From positions 1 through 19,897 of the forward strand of contig DASPJL010000037.1 of NCBI GenBank assembly GCA_035628645.1: 19,897 nucleotides of DNA, in the 5' to 3' direction. Both the position numbers and the translations under genes were made by a program. This document shows, piece after piece, positions 1 to 7,322 of this stretch. Source of the DNA: DASPJL01 sp035628645 (GTDB lineage Bacteria; Bacteroidota; Bacteroidia; Cytophagales; Cyclobacteriaceae). The notes under the pieces were generated by a model. That model did no database searches and was not told the DNA's origin. It saw only the letters and a list, made by a program, of their open reading frames with translations. Position 1 is the first letter of the stretch, and each line of letters begins with the position of its first letter.

Positions 1-62
1 TTTATCCCGAACTCCCCACCCCCGAGACAGGAGGGCATGGCTGCCAGTTTCATCACCCTACA
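1..62 (-). tRNA. Possible 5' half of a tRNA-like gene, cut by the left edge
   Basis: Read on the minus strand from 62, this GC-rich patch fits tRNA geometry. It has a 7-nt acceptor strand (62-56), then TG, a D-stem ATG/CAT enclosing a loop with GG, one G, and a 5-bp anticodon stem CCCTC/GGGGG around the loop CTGTCTC. The loop would give anticodon GTC with an unusual T at position 37. The variable arm, T-arm and 3' acceptor strand would lie outside the window, so the decisive parts cannot be seen. The D-arm looks more like a leucine-type class II tRNA than an aspartate tRNA. The alternatives are a short coding region starting at the ATG at 53-51 on minus, or chance. Confidence 0.3.
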
Positions 63-699
63 GTATAGAAACAATTAATTATATGACAAAGGTATAAAAA
101 CTATCCATTTGTTAAAATTATTTTATGAAATATTTTAAATATTTACAATATTATCAATAAACCGGAATATTTGTTAATAATATACAAATTTGAAATTAGG
201 CAAACGATTGCATATTTAAATATTTTCAAATGCCACTATTATAAATAGTTAGATAACATTGAAAAATGTTTTGTCCTTGGTGTTTTCTGTGCTTATAATA
301 GCACCAAAGTGATTTCAGAATTTATAATTGTATTATCAAATGTGCTTTTTATGATAAAAAACACATTTTAGGTCCTTTTGAATTCATTAAAAACGGAAAG
401 ATCATTCCCTGCATAGAATTTCTCTCTTAAGAAATGGGTTACCGGAGCCGACTTTTATAACATTAATAGGGTATTTATTGGAAGCCGTCAGAATTAGAAT
501 CTTTATTTTAAAAATTAAAAAAATATGACCTACATCAATGATCTATACCTCACTTTTATATTTTTTATAAAAAAACGCTACCCTATTATGCTACTAAATT
601 AACCGTTAGAAATATAAACCCTATTTTTACCAAAATAAGGTAGAACAATAAAAAGATTACCTCCCAACGGAAAAAGTTGATCTTGTTCTCCAATATTAT
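63..699. other. Gene-free AT-rich intergenic region before the kinase gene
   Basis: Apart from the leftward promoter at 87-117, I see no convincing gene in these roughly 640 bases. There is a small hairpin, GTGCT (289-293) with AGCAC (300-304). It overlaps a competing pair, TTGGTG (277-282) with CACCAA (302-307), so two alternative structures are possible. No clear TAnnTTTG box could be placed for the kinase gene. The stretch is unusually long compared with the other gaps here and could hold a small RNA or a long 5' leader, but nothing shows this directly. Confidence 0.4.
87..117 (-). promoter_or_regulatory. Bacteroidota-type promoter reading left
   Basis: On the minus strand TTTT (117-114) lies 19 nt before TACCTTTG (94-87). 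The second box is a full match to the Bacteroidota -7 box TAnnTTTG, and the spacing is canonical. Transcription would start near 80 and run into the tRNA-like sequence beginning at 62. This supports a real gene reading off the left edge. Confidence 0.45.
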
Positions 700-2244
700 A
701 TGAAAAGACTTCTCAAAGGAAAATTTATTTATCTGATAATTACGCTTATAGGTGTTTTGCTTTTGATGAATATTATTCTGACAAAATACAACAACACCAA
801 GATTAAAGAAAACAAAGAACTACAAGCCGAGACACAGAAAATAAAATTATATTATGATCAGATAGGTAAGTTGATTATCCATGCCTTAGATCTTGGGCTT
901 AGGGGTTATGCTATTGTTCAGAATGACAACATTGCAAAACCTATGTTTAATGCTGTAGCCTGGAAGGACAGCATTTGGAACAACGTAGAACAACCTTTGA
1001 AAAAGCAGGATTTTAACATGAAGGATTTATATGTATTTGAAGATTCCTTAAACTCCTATATTAAATATTGCTTTTACCTGAAGAAATTAATTGATGAAGG
1101 CAATGAAGCAGAATTTTTGCGATTGTTTTCTCAGGACAAGGGCGGTTATTTATGGGGACAATACGTTCGCTGCGGCGAAGCCATCATTTCATTTGAAAAT
1201 AGAGTGAATAATGAAGCCCAGGCAAACTATGAAGGGGCTTTACGAAGAAATCAAATTTTGCAGATCATTCTCTTTTTAATTTCATTTCCAACACTTCTTT
1301 ATACAGCTTTTTACACAACCAAAGCTTTTCGTCTTTCAGAACTATTAAGACTGACAGAAAAAAACAAAAATAAAACATTAACAGAAAAAAATACGGACCT
1401 TGAAAAGCTGGTGGCGAATCGTACAAAGGAAATTATTTTTCAAAACAAACAACTCCAGGAGGCGCAAAAAATAATTGAAAGCCAAAATCAGGAAATACAG
1501 CGCAAGAACAAACAATTGGAACTGGATGTAAAGGCCCGAACTGAAGAGCTTCAGTATGCCAATCAGCAATTAATAGATCATAACAACCAACTGGAACAAT
1601 TTTCATTCATAACCGCGCACAATTTAAGAGCTCCTCTGGCAAGAATCCTGGGATTGGCAAACTTAATGGAAATCAATAACTCGGCTCTTGAAAAAGAGAA
1701 ATTCCAGCAATTGATAATTGCTTCTACCCGCGACCTGGACCAGGTAATCCAGGATCTTAACGTAATTCTGGACATAAAGAAAAATACAGCCAACCTTACT
1801 GTAGTAGAATTACCAATAATACTCGACAGGGTAATGAAAGTCCTGGAAAGAGAGTGCGAAGAAACCAAGGCTGTCATAACAGGAGATTTTGAGGAGATAG
1901 ATAAAATTAATGCTGTAGCGCCTTATGTGGAAAGCATGTTATACAACTTAATCAGTAATGCCATAAAATACCGCAACCCGAATCATTCCCCGGTAATAAT
2001 CATAAAAACACAGCTTGAAAAGGAGTTTATCTGTTTGTCCGTTTCTGATAATGGCTTAGGCATTGATCTTTCCAGACACAAGGACAACATTTTCAATTTG
2101 TATAAACGTTTCCATCTTCACATGGAAGGCAAAGGCCTCGGTTTACATCTGGTAAAAACCCAAATAATGGCTTTAGGTGGTAAAGTTGAAGTTCAAAGTG
2201 AACCTGAAAAAGGGACTACTTTCCTTTTATATTTTAAAGCCTGA
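700..2244 (+). CDS. Orphan membrane-bound sensor histidine kinase with CHASE3-like sensor
   Basis: This is a 514-residue inner-membrane kinase. TM1 (about 9-27) and TM2 (about 185-206) enclose a roughly 155-residue helical extracytoplasmic domain; its LGLRGYAIV stretch recalls CHASE3 domains. A long coiled coil (about 212-297) leads to the HisKA domain with phospho-acceptor His307 in the motif AHNLRAPLARI. The HATPase domain follows, with the N-box around Asn416/Asn420, G1 box DNGLG (450-454) and G2 box GKGLGL (477-482). The residue after the histidine is Asn rather than the usual Glu/Asp, a variant I associate with many Bacteroidota kinases. No response regulator or receiver domain lies next to it, so its partner is unknown. 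The FUSC gene follows 139 bp downstream in the same direction; co-transcription is possible but unproven. Confidence 0.9.
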   Translation: MKRLLKGKFIYLIITLIGVLLLMNIILTKYNNTKIKENKELQAETQKIKLYYDQIGKLIIHALDLGLRGYAIVQNDNIAKPMFNAVAWKDSIWNNVEQPLKKQDFNMKDLYVFEDSLNSYIKYCFYLKKLIDEGNEAEFLRLFSQDKGGYLWGQYVRCGEAIISFENRVNNEAQANYEGALRRNQILQIILFLISFPTLLYTAFYTTKAFRLSELLRLTEKNKNKTLTEKNTDLEKLVANRTKEIIFQNKQLQEAQKIIESQNQEIQRKNKQLELDVKARTEELQYANQQLIDHNNQLEQFSFITAHNLRAPLARILGLANLMEINNSALEKEKFQQLIIASTRDLDQVIQDLNVILDIKKNTANLTVVELPIILDRVMKVLERECEETKAVITGDFEEIDKINAVAPYVESMLYNLISNAIKYRNPNHSPVIIIKTQLEKEFICLSVSDNGLGIDLSRHKDNIFNLYKRFHLHMEGKGLGLHLVKTQIMALGGKVEVQSEPEKGTTFLLYFKA

Positions 2245-2383
2245 CAGATAGTAACTTATAAAAGAATTAAATAGTTAAACCATCTCGGTTTTGATTGGTA
2301 AATGGATTTAATTTAACTTGAACGCATGAACGGATACAGGAAAATGTAACTTCTGTTCTCATTATAAGGTAGGAATTTACTTT

Positions 2384-4618
2384 ATGAGATCATCTTTTAA
2401 TTCTCTTGCATTTAAAGAATTTAATAGAAAGGAACGGTTTGATCCTGACATTTATCGTGCTGTCTGGGTAACCGTGGCGTTAATTGTGCCTTTAATTATT
2501 GCCAGCTATATTGACAAACCTTTTTTAGGAATTATTCCGGCCATTACAGCAAAGCTGATGATTTCCGCCAAAATACGGGGAACATATGCAGAAAAGACAA
2601 TTATCCTTTTGCTAGGGACTTTGGCTTTATCCTTAGCTGCGTTTATAGGAACTCTATCCGGAGATTATTTGATATCTGCCGTAGTTTTTATTGGCCTTGT
2701 TGCCGGCGTAGCTTCCCTTGCTCGAGGGATAAAAGATTATGGACAAGTATTTGGCATCACCGCAGTAATCCTGTTTCTAATATCCCTACATCCTCCTAAT
2801 ACTTTTGAAAGTGCTTTACAAAATGGTTTTTTGGTCATCCTCGGAGGAATATGGGCCATTATTTTATCCATATACAGATGGCCCTTCCGACCTAATGAAC
2901 CTTTTTATTTAGACATTGCCACCCCTTGGTATATTAGTACCGAATTAATGAAATCCCTGACAGAACCTTCCTTTGATAAAAAGAAAAGTGAAGCTTATAT
3001 AAGTCAGAAAGAAAATGATCTGAGAAAAGCGATAAACAATACTTTACCTTGGTTAAAGAAAAGAAGAAAAGAGACAGCAGCTTTTAGAAGAGAAGCACTT
3101 AAAACAGTAAGAGCTTCCTCCAGATTTGGCGCGGCAGCCCTTACACTGCACAATGAATTATCAAACCTTAAAACAGATGAAGTTCCACTTCCCATTTTGC
3201 TAAGAATAAAAAAAGCGGCCCAAATCATAGGAGATGCGGGTGAAAGTATTACAAATGCACTGGCGTCTAAAAGAAAATCAGATTATTTAAAGGCGCAGTC
3301 AAAGGTACAAAAAGCAAGCCCTGAACTAAATATTTTAATTAAGTCAATTGAAGACGAAAAAACGGATACAGAAATATGGATCACTTTGCTCCGTATTGTC
3401 TCATTGTTCGAATCCGCAGTTCATTATCTGGAAGATGCTTTGTCCTTAATCTATAGGATGAAAAATACCAAAATCGATAAAACCTTTAAAAACACGGTGG
3501 ATCTTGCTTTTAGATTTAGGCGTTTGTATACGGCAATATTTCTGCAGCTTCAACCTAACTCCCTTCTATTGCAGCACAGTATAAGGGTGATGATAATGAC
3601 TTCTTTAGGCTTATTCATTTATTATTTCTTCGAAATCCCCAAAGGGTATTGGATTGTACTGACGGTGATGGTTTTATTGCAACCTGAATTTACTGCTACC
3701 TGGGAAAAGTCCAGGGACCGGATATTGGGTACTTTATTGGGGGTAATATTGGGTTCTCTTTTATTATTTAGCTCCTTTTCTTTTCATTTTTCATTTTGGA
3801 TAACCGTAGTGGCCATAAGTTCCTTTTTGTATGTCTACTATCAGAATAAAATTTATAAAGTGGCCGTGGTATTTGTTACCATAATGCTGGTAGCCATGCT
3901 GGACCTGTCAGAACATATTGAATGGCAGGTAGCCGCCTTTCGTTTGTTGTCCACCGTCATTGGTGCAATACTTTCGGTGGTAGCCGCCTATACCTTTTGG
4001 CCCGACTGGGAAAGCCTTCATTTTCCATTGAGGATTTCAAAAGGGATCAAATCAAATAAAAACTTCTTGGAGCAGATTGGAGTTGAATTACAGTTAAAAA
4101 CCGGATTCCATCCTCGGTTGATCGCTGTAAGAAGAAAGGCAGAAATTGAAAACCTCAATCTTGAAGATTCTCTAAAAAGACTAAAACATGAACCTTCCCG
4201 ATATACAAGAAGGATCAAAAATGCACAGGTTCTGGCTGATCTTAATAAAAAATTAACCAGGGAGCTAACTGCTTTTGCCTCTTATTTACCACAAGTAAAA
4301 GAAAATATTGATTTTCACGAGGCGCAGGAAATGATAACTCATTGTACCAATCACCTGGGAAGAATTGCCTCAATTATCGAAACCAAAAGAATTATTGATC
4401 TGAATTCGGAATTTATTTTTCCTCTTGAAGCGCTGGAGGTAAAAGTAAAGTCGATGAACGAAGCAGGACAAAACCATCCTAAATCAAACACATTAACTAT
4501 GGAAGCCTCACTTCTTCCAACGGTAATCGTATCTTCGGAAATATTAAGAATTATTACCCTTATAAAAGAAATTGTCGAAGGGGTCAAAGAAGTGCACAAG
4601 GTTTATCGGGAACAATAA
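2384..4618 (+). CDS. FUSC-family inner-membrane protein (YccS/YhfK-like)
   Basis: This 744-residue protein has a duplicated FUSC architecture. An N-terminal block of about six membrane helices (about 25-165) is followed by a charged helical soluble region (about 190-390). A second membrane block (about 400-540) carries the family-like stretch GYWIVLTVMVLLQPEFTATW (421-440), then a long C-terminal cytoplasmic helical domain. Length and layout match YccS/YhfK-type proteins, which relate to AaeB and plant aluminium-activated transporters. A role as a transporter of organic acids or aromatic compounds is inferred from the family. No membrane fusion protein of the AaeA type lies next to it, so an AaeAB-like pump is not supported. 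The gene converges on the cupin gene with an 18-bp gap. Confidence 0.85.
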   Translation: MRSSFNSLAFKEFNRKERFDPDIYRAVWVTVALIVPLIIASYIDKPFLGIIPAITAKLMISAKIRGTYAEKTIILLLGTLALSLAAFIGTLSGDYLISAVVFIGLVAGVASLARGIKDYGQVFGITAVILFLISLHPPNTFESALQNGFLVILGGIWAIILSIYRWPFRPNEPFYLDIATPWYISTELMKSLTEPSFDKKKSEAYISQKENDLRKAINNTLPWLKKRRKETAAFRREALKTVRASSRFGAAALTLHNELSNLKTDEVPLPILLRIKKAAQIIGDAGESITNALASKRKSDYLKAQSKVQKASPELNILIKSIEDEKTDTEIWITLLRIVSLFESAVHYLEDALSLIYRMKNTKIDKTFKNTVDLAFRFRRLYTAIFLQLQPNSLLLQHSIRVMIMTSLGLFIYYFFEIPKGYWIVLTVMVLLQPEFTATWEKSRDRILGTLLGVILGSLLLFSSFSFHFSFWITVVAISSFLYVYYQNKIYKVAVVFVTIMLVAMLDLSEHIEWQVAAFRLLSTVIGAILSVVAAYTFWPDWESLHFPLRISKGIKSNKNFLEQIGVELQLKTGFHPRLIAVRRKAEIENLNLEDSLKRLKHEPSRYTRRIKNAQVLADLNKKLTRELTAFASYLPQVKENIDFHEAQEMITHCTNHLGRIASIIETKRIIDLNSEFIFPLEALEVKVKSMNEAGQNHPKSNTLTMEASLLPTVIVSSEILRIITLIKEIVEGVKEVHKVYREQ

Positions 4619-4636
4619 TTTTATTAAACAATTATT
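4614..4636. terminator. Weak hairpin between convergent genes
   Basis: AATAATT (4614-4620) pairs with AATTATT (4630-4636) across a 9-nt loop, and T-rich sequence follows. It overlaps the FUSC stop codon and abuts the cupin stop codon. It could act as a shared terminator, but a 7-bp stem of A/T pairs is weak. Confidence 0.25.
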
Positions 4637-4963
4637 TTATCTCCATGAGAATGAGGTTCTGAAATCACCAAAAATCCAATTTCCTCTTTCGTATCGTTTT
4701 TTAATTTTATGAACCTTTCCAGGTAAAATATGAACACCCTCTCCTGCTTTGATAGACAAGATTTCATCCTCCAGTTCAAAAACCGCTTCACCTTTTAGGA
4801 TGAAAAAGAATTGTTGGGCCTTTTCATGTTTATGCCTTACTTCTTCAGTGTCCGGAGGCATTGTTTCCTGAATTACACCAAGCGAAGGTGATTTAATCAA
4901 ATGCCATCCTTTACAATTTTCACCCCAGGAATATTGATCTACGTTGTTTTTATGTTTTTTCAT
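4637..4963 (-). CDS. Small single-domain cupin protein
   Basis: This 108-residue protein is essentially one cupin barrel. Motif 1 is H44-x-H46 followed by Q50/Q51 and G58, so the glutamate that usually completes the metal site is replaced by glutamine. Motif 2 is PGKVH with His85. Three histidines could still bind a metal. The substrate cannot be predicted; such small cupins include sugar isomerase-like, dioxygenase-like and regulatory proteins. The start at 4963 gives a full barrel with no spare N-terminus. It converges with the FUSC gene. The 129 bp separating it from the upstream transferase gene, on the same strand, leaves operon membership open. Confidence 0.8.
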   Translation of the reverse strand: MKKHKNNVDQYSWGENCKGWHLIKSPSLGVIQETMPPDTEEVRHKHEKAQQFFFILKGEAVFELEDEILSIKAGEGVHILPGKVHKIKKRYERGNWIFGDFRTSFSWR

Positions 4964-5092
4964 TCTTGAATAGTTTTGGCGTATAAGGCTTGAGTTTCGG
5001 GGATGTTCACTTTGAACTCTTGCTTACTTTCTTTAAATTATTCATTTTCATAGGCTTTGTTTCTCCTCTGCAAAGCCATCGCTGAAAGATTG

Positions 5093-5707
5093 CTAATGAC
5101 GGCTTTGATCCACCAATTCCAACCTGCCAACTATTGAGTTGGGATGAAGTATTGTACCAGGGGAAAGTACAGCATTTGATCCTATTTTTGAATTATCTCC
5201 CACCAAAGCGCCAAATTTTTCAACATTTGTATCCACTTCTGTTGAATTAAAAAAAACTTTTATTTTTTTATCTACCCTTTCATTAAAATGATTCGCTGTG
5301 ATTGACCCTGCTTCAAAATTAACATGGCTTCCGATAATACTGTCTCCAATGAAATTAAAATGGGCTATTCCACTATTATTCATTATAATCGTCGTCTTCA
5401 CTTCACAGCTGGTTCCGATTTTTGTTCCTCTTCCCAGAAATACCCCTCCCCTTAAATAGGCATTTGCGCCGACAAAACAATTTTCACCAACAATCGCAGG
5501 TCCTTTTAAGGTAACGTTGGTTTCGATAATTGCTGAAGGATGAATAGCTACTCCATTTTCAATTTTATATAGAGAAGGAAGCCTGGGAATTAAAGCTTGA
5601 ACCATCCTTTCGATTTTTCCCACGATAACCCAGGGAGGAATCTCTATATAGTCAGGAAATGAATTCGAAAAACCTTTTATAAAAGAATCAATATCAATAG
5701 AAGACAT
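5093..5707 (-). CDS. Left-handed beta-helix transferase (LpxA/GlmU-C-like)
   Basis: This 204-residue protein has hexapeptide repeats from about residue 50 to the end (for example IHPSAI, IVGENC, FVGANA, FLGRGT, VGDNSK, IGSNAV). These form a left-handed beta helix, the fold of acyl/acetyl-transferases and of the GlmU C-terminal domain. The first 50 or so residues lack a nucleotidyltransferase signature, so it is not full GlmU. It also lacks the helical C-terminal domain of true LpxA. The middle stretch with SIIGSHVNFEAGSITANHF resembles GlmU-type acetyltransferase loops, so a sugar-nucleotide or peptidoglycan-precursor acyl acceptor is a reasonable guess. It is divergent from a second hexapeptide transferase 106 bp away. 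The true substrate is unknown. Confidence 0.75.
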   Translation of the reverse strand: MSSIDIDSFIKGFSNSFPDYIEIPPWVIVGKIERMVQALIPRLPSLYKIENGVAIHPSAIIETNVTLKGPAIVGENCFVGANAYLRGGVFLGRGTKIGTSCEVKTTIIMNNSGIAHFNFIGDSIIGSHVNFEAGSITANHFNERVDKKIKVFFNSTEVDTNVEKFGALVGDNSKIGSNAVLSPGTILHPNSIVGRLELVDQSRH

Positions 5708-5774
5708 AAGAACAATGTTTTATTTAAAAATACAATAAATTCGCATTTCGAAAGGGATTATTCCTGTATGAGTA

Positions 5775-5809
5775 ATTCAACATTTAAAATTTAACATTCA
5801 CAATTTTAA
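5775..5809. repeat. Heptamer array A (ATTYAAC units) before the acyltransferase start
   Basis: Five consecutive 7-bp units tile this stretch: ATTCAAC, ATTTAAA, ATTTAAC, ATTCACA and ATTTTAA. Read on the minus strand they match the ATGTTRA family seen at 8930-8978 and 10470-10533. The array ends only 4 nt before the ATG at 5814, so it occupies the place of the ribosome binding region of that gene. Confidence 0.65.
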
Positions 5810-5813
5810 TAAT

Positions 5814-6398
5814 ATGTCTGAACACAAAATAGAGTTTTTCGCTCATGAAACTGCGATAGTGGACGAAGGATGCGAAATAGGAAAAGGAACGAAAATATGG
5901 CATTTCTCCCATATTATGCCCAATTGCAAAATCGGTGAAAATTGTAATATCGGACAGAATGTAGTCATATCCCCCGAAGTAGTTCTCGGCAGAAATGTAA
6001 AAGTTCAGAACAATGTTTCGATATATACCGGAGTGATTTGTGAGGATGATGTTTTTTTAGGGCCCAGCATGGTTTTTACCAATGTCATTAATCCACGAAG
6101 TGCGGTAAACCGGCGATCCCAGTACTCAAAAACAATAGTAAAAAAAGGAGTATCCATTGGGGCGAATGCCACGATCGTTTGCGGACATGATATTGGAGAA
6201 TATGCATTTATAGGTGCGGGCGCAGTGGTTACCAAAACCGTTCTTCCCTATGCGTTAGTGGTAGGTAATCCGGCAAAACAAACAGGCTGGATGAGTGAAT
6301 ATGGACATAAGCTTAAATTTGACAAAGAGGGAAATGCGACATGCCCTGAAAGCGGAGAAAAATATAAACTGGAAGGGAGCAATGTAAAAAAAGTATAG
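5814..6398 (+). CDS. Hexapeptide N-acetyltransferase, WbpD/WlbB-like
   Basis: This 194-residue left-handed beta-helix enzyme begins its hexapeptide repeats almost at once (about 10-150: IVDEGC, IGKGTK, IGENCN, IGQNVV, LGRNVK, IGANAT, IGAGAV). Its loops, FTNVINPRSAVNR and VVGNPAKQTGWMSEYG, and the tail containing CPESGEKY closely resemble WbpD/WlbB enzymes. These N-acetylate UDP-2-acetamido-3-amino sugars for surface polysaccharides, using acetyl-CoA. No other sugar-biosynthesis gene (dehydrogenase, aminotransferase or glycosyltransferase) is present here, so it would work with partners elsewhere. It is divergent from the other beta-helix gene and converges on the DUF7793 pair with an 11-bp gap. 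WbpD-like specificity is inferred from motifs only. Confidence 0.8.
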   Translation: MSEHKIEFFAHETAIVDEGCEIGKGTKIWHFSHIMPNCKIGENCNIGQNVVISPEVVLGRNVKVQNNVSIYTGVICEDDVFLGPSMVFTNVINPRSAVNRRSQYSKTIVKKGVSIGANATIVCGHDIGEYAFIGAGAVVTKTVLPYALVVGNPAKQTGWMSEYGHKLKFDKEGNATCPESGEKYKLEGSNVKKV

Positions 6399-6409
6399 TT
6401 TTCACAAAA

Positions 6410-6805
6410 TCAATCCTTAAATTGCTCTAACCATTTAAAAGCTTTTTGCTGACTGGTAAAACAATACTGAGGAACGTTAGGTTTATTTATAAGCAGATAA
6501 AAGTTTACTACAATTTTCAGTGTATGTGATTTTACATATAATGCAGCAGCCTTCATGCCGACATTATTATTTTCACCTGCCTGAAAAACCCTTGCTTCAT
6601 TTGTCCAGTATTTCACCTTTCTTCCATCTACAAAACAGGGATAGGATTGGCCATTTATTAATTCTAACCGATCCTTTAAAACAGCTTTTGCAGCTTCAAG
6701 ATCAATAACTACATCTTCATAAATGCCTACTAAAATCCCATTCTCAATCCACATAGTAATATATTGATTTTTTGCAGATGGAAAGTTCTTAGATTCGAAA
6801 GCCAC
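6410..6805 (-). CDS. DUF7793/STAS-SEC14-like protein, copy 2 of a tandem pair
   Basis: This 131-residue soluble protein has no signal peptide or membrane segment. The pattern MWIENG, VVIDLEAAKAVLKDRLEL, CFVDGRKVKYWTNEAR, AAALYVKSH, NFYLLINKPNVP, FTSQQKAFKWLEQ fits the family annotated as DUF7793, with a SpoIIAA/STAS-SEC14-like fold. The function of the family is not established to my knowledge. By hand alignment about 92 of 130 positions are identical to the upstream copy. Identity is very high from residue about 34 onward, and the first 30 residues are diverged. Only 14 bp separate the two genes, so they are probably co-transcribed with this one second. Confidence 0.75.
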   Translation of the reverse strand: MAFESKNFPSAKNQYITMWIENGILVGIYEDVVIDLEAAKAVLKDRLELINGQSYPCFVDGRKVKYWTNEARVFQAGENNNVGMKAAALYVKSHTLKIVVNFYLLINKPNVPQYCFTSQQKAFKWLEQFKD

Positions 6806-6819
6806 TTAATTGGTAATTG

Positions 6820-7212
6820 CTATTTATACTGTTCTAACCATTTAAACGCAGCTTCTTTGCTGGTAAAACAATATTGGGGAACATTGGGTTTATTTATAAG
6901 AAGGTAAAAATTTGCCAAAATTTTTAAAGCATGTGATTTGACATACAATGCAGCGGCCTTTATTCCAATATTATTGTTTTCTCCTGCCTGAAAAATCCTG
7001 GCTTCATTTGTCCAGTATTTTACTTTCCGGCAATCCGCAAAACATGCATAAGTGTTTCCTTGTATTAATTCCAGGCGATCCTTTAAGATAATTTTCGCGG
7101 CTTCCAAATCAACAACAACACTTTTATACTCTGCAAACATTATATTCCCTTCGATCCACATTTTCAAATATTTGTTCTCGATGGAAGGAAAAGAATCGGG
7201 ACCGGGGTTCAT
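6820..7212 (-). CDS. DUF7793/STAS-SEC14-like protein, copy 1 of a tandem pair
   Basis: This is the upstream member of the tandem duplication, 130 residues, with the same motif series as its neighbour (VVVDLEAAKIILKDRLEL, CFADCRKVKYWTNEAR, NNNIGIKAAALYVKSH, NFYLLINKPNVPQYCFTS). It carries two cysteines in the CFADC segment, where copy 2 has only one. Differences cluster in the N-terminal strand region (SVENKYLKM-like in one, AKNQYITM-like in the other), which may set apart partner binding. It is separated from lysS, on the same strand and upstream, by a strong hairpin at 7263-7305, so the pair should have its own promoter in 7213-7262. I could not identify that promoter with confidence. Confidence 0.75.
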   Translation of the reverse strand: MNPGPDSFPSIENKYLKMWIEGNIMFAEYKSVVVDLEAAKIILKDRLELIQGNTYACFADCRKVKYWTNEARIFQAGENNNIGIKAAALYVKSHALKILANFYLLINKPNVPQYCFTSKEAAFKWLEQYK

Positions 7213-7262
7213 TAAATTAATTTTTACCTAAGATTTAAAAAGAGGTTGTCTCAATATCCTTC

Positions 7263-7305
7263 AATATAAAAAAAAGCTGATGAATCATCAACCTTTTTTT
7301 ATATT
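7263..7305. terminator. Strong hairpin terminator behind lysS
   Basis: AATAT plus seven A (7263-7274) pairs perfectly with seven T plus ATATT (7294-7305). Inside, TGATG (7278-7282) pairs with CATCA (7286-7290), with two mismatches between the segments. The A/T flanks supply a U-tract in both directions. It starts about 17 nt beyond the lysS stop codon on the minus strand, which is where an intrinsic terminator is expected. Confidence 0.75.
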
Positions 7306-7322
7306 GGCATAATCTCAAACAG

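Noticed and set aside
1..78. C-terminal end of a plus-strand gene (25 open codons to a TAA at 76-78)
   Set aside because: The residues match no family I recognise, and the tRNA-like geometry plus leftward promoter explain the patch better.
4964..5092. Possible gene remnant on the minus strand (a short frame ending in ETQALYAKTIQE, with an in-frame stop upstream)
   Set aside because: Too short, no recognisable family, and the start and reading frame are not supported.
5093..5707. True lpxA of lipid A synthesis
   Set aside because: The C-terminal helical domain is missing and no lpxD, fabZ or lpxB neighbour is present; only the beta-helix fold is supported.
7245..7262. GAGGTTGTCTCAA resembling an insertion-sequence end
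   Set aside because: No inverted partner and no transposase nearby; it lies just before the lysS terminator hairpin.
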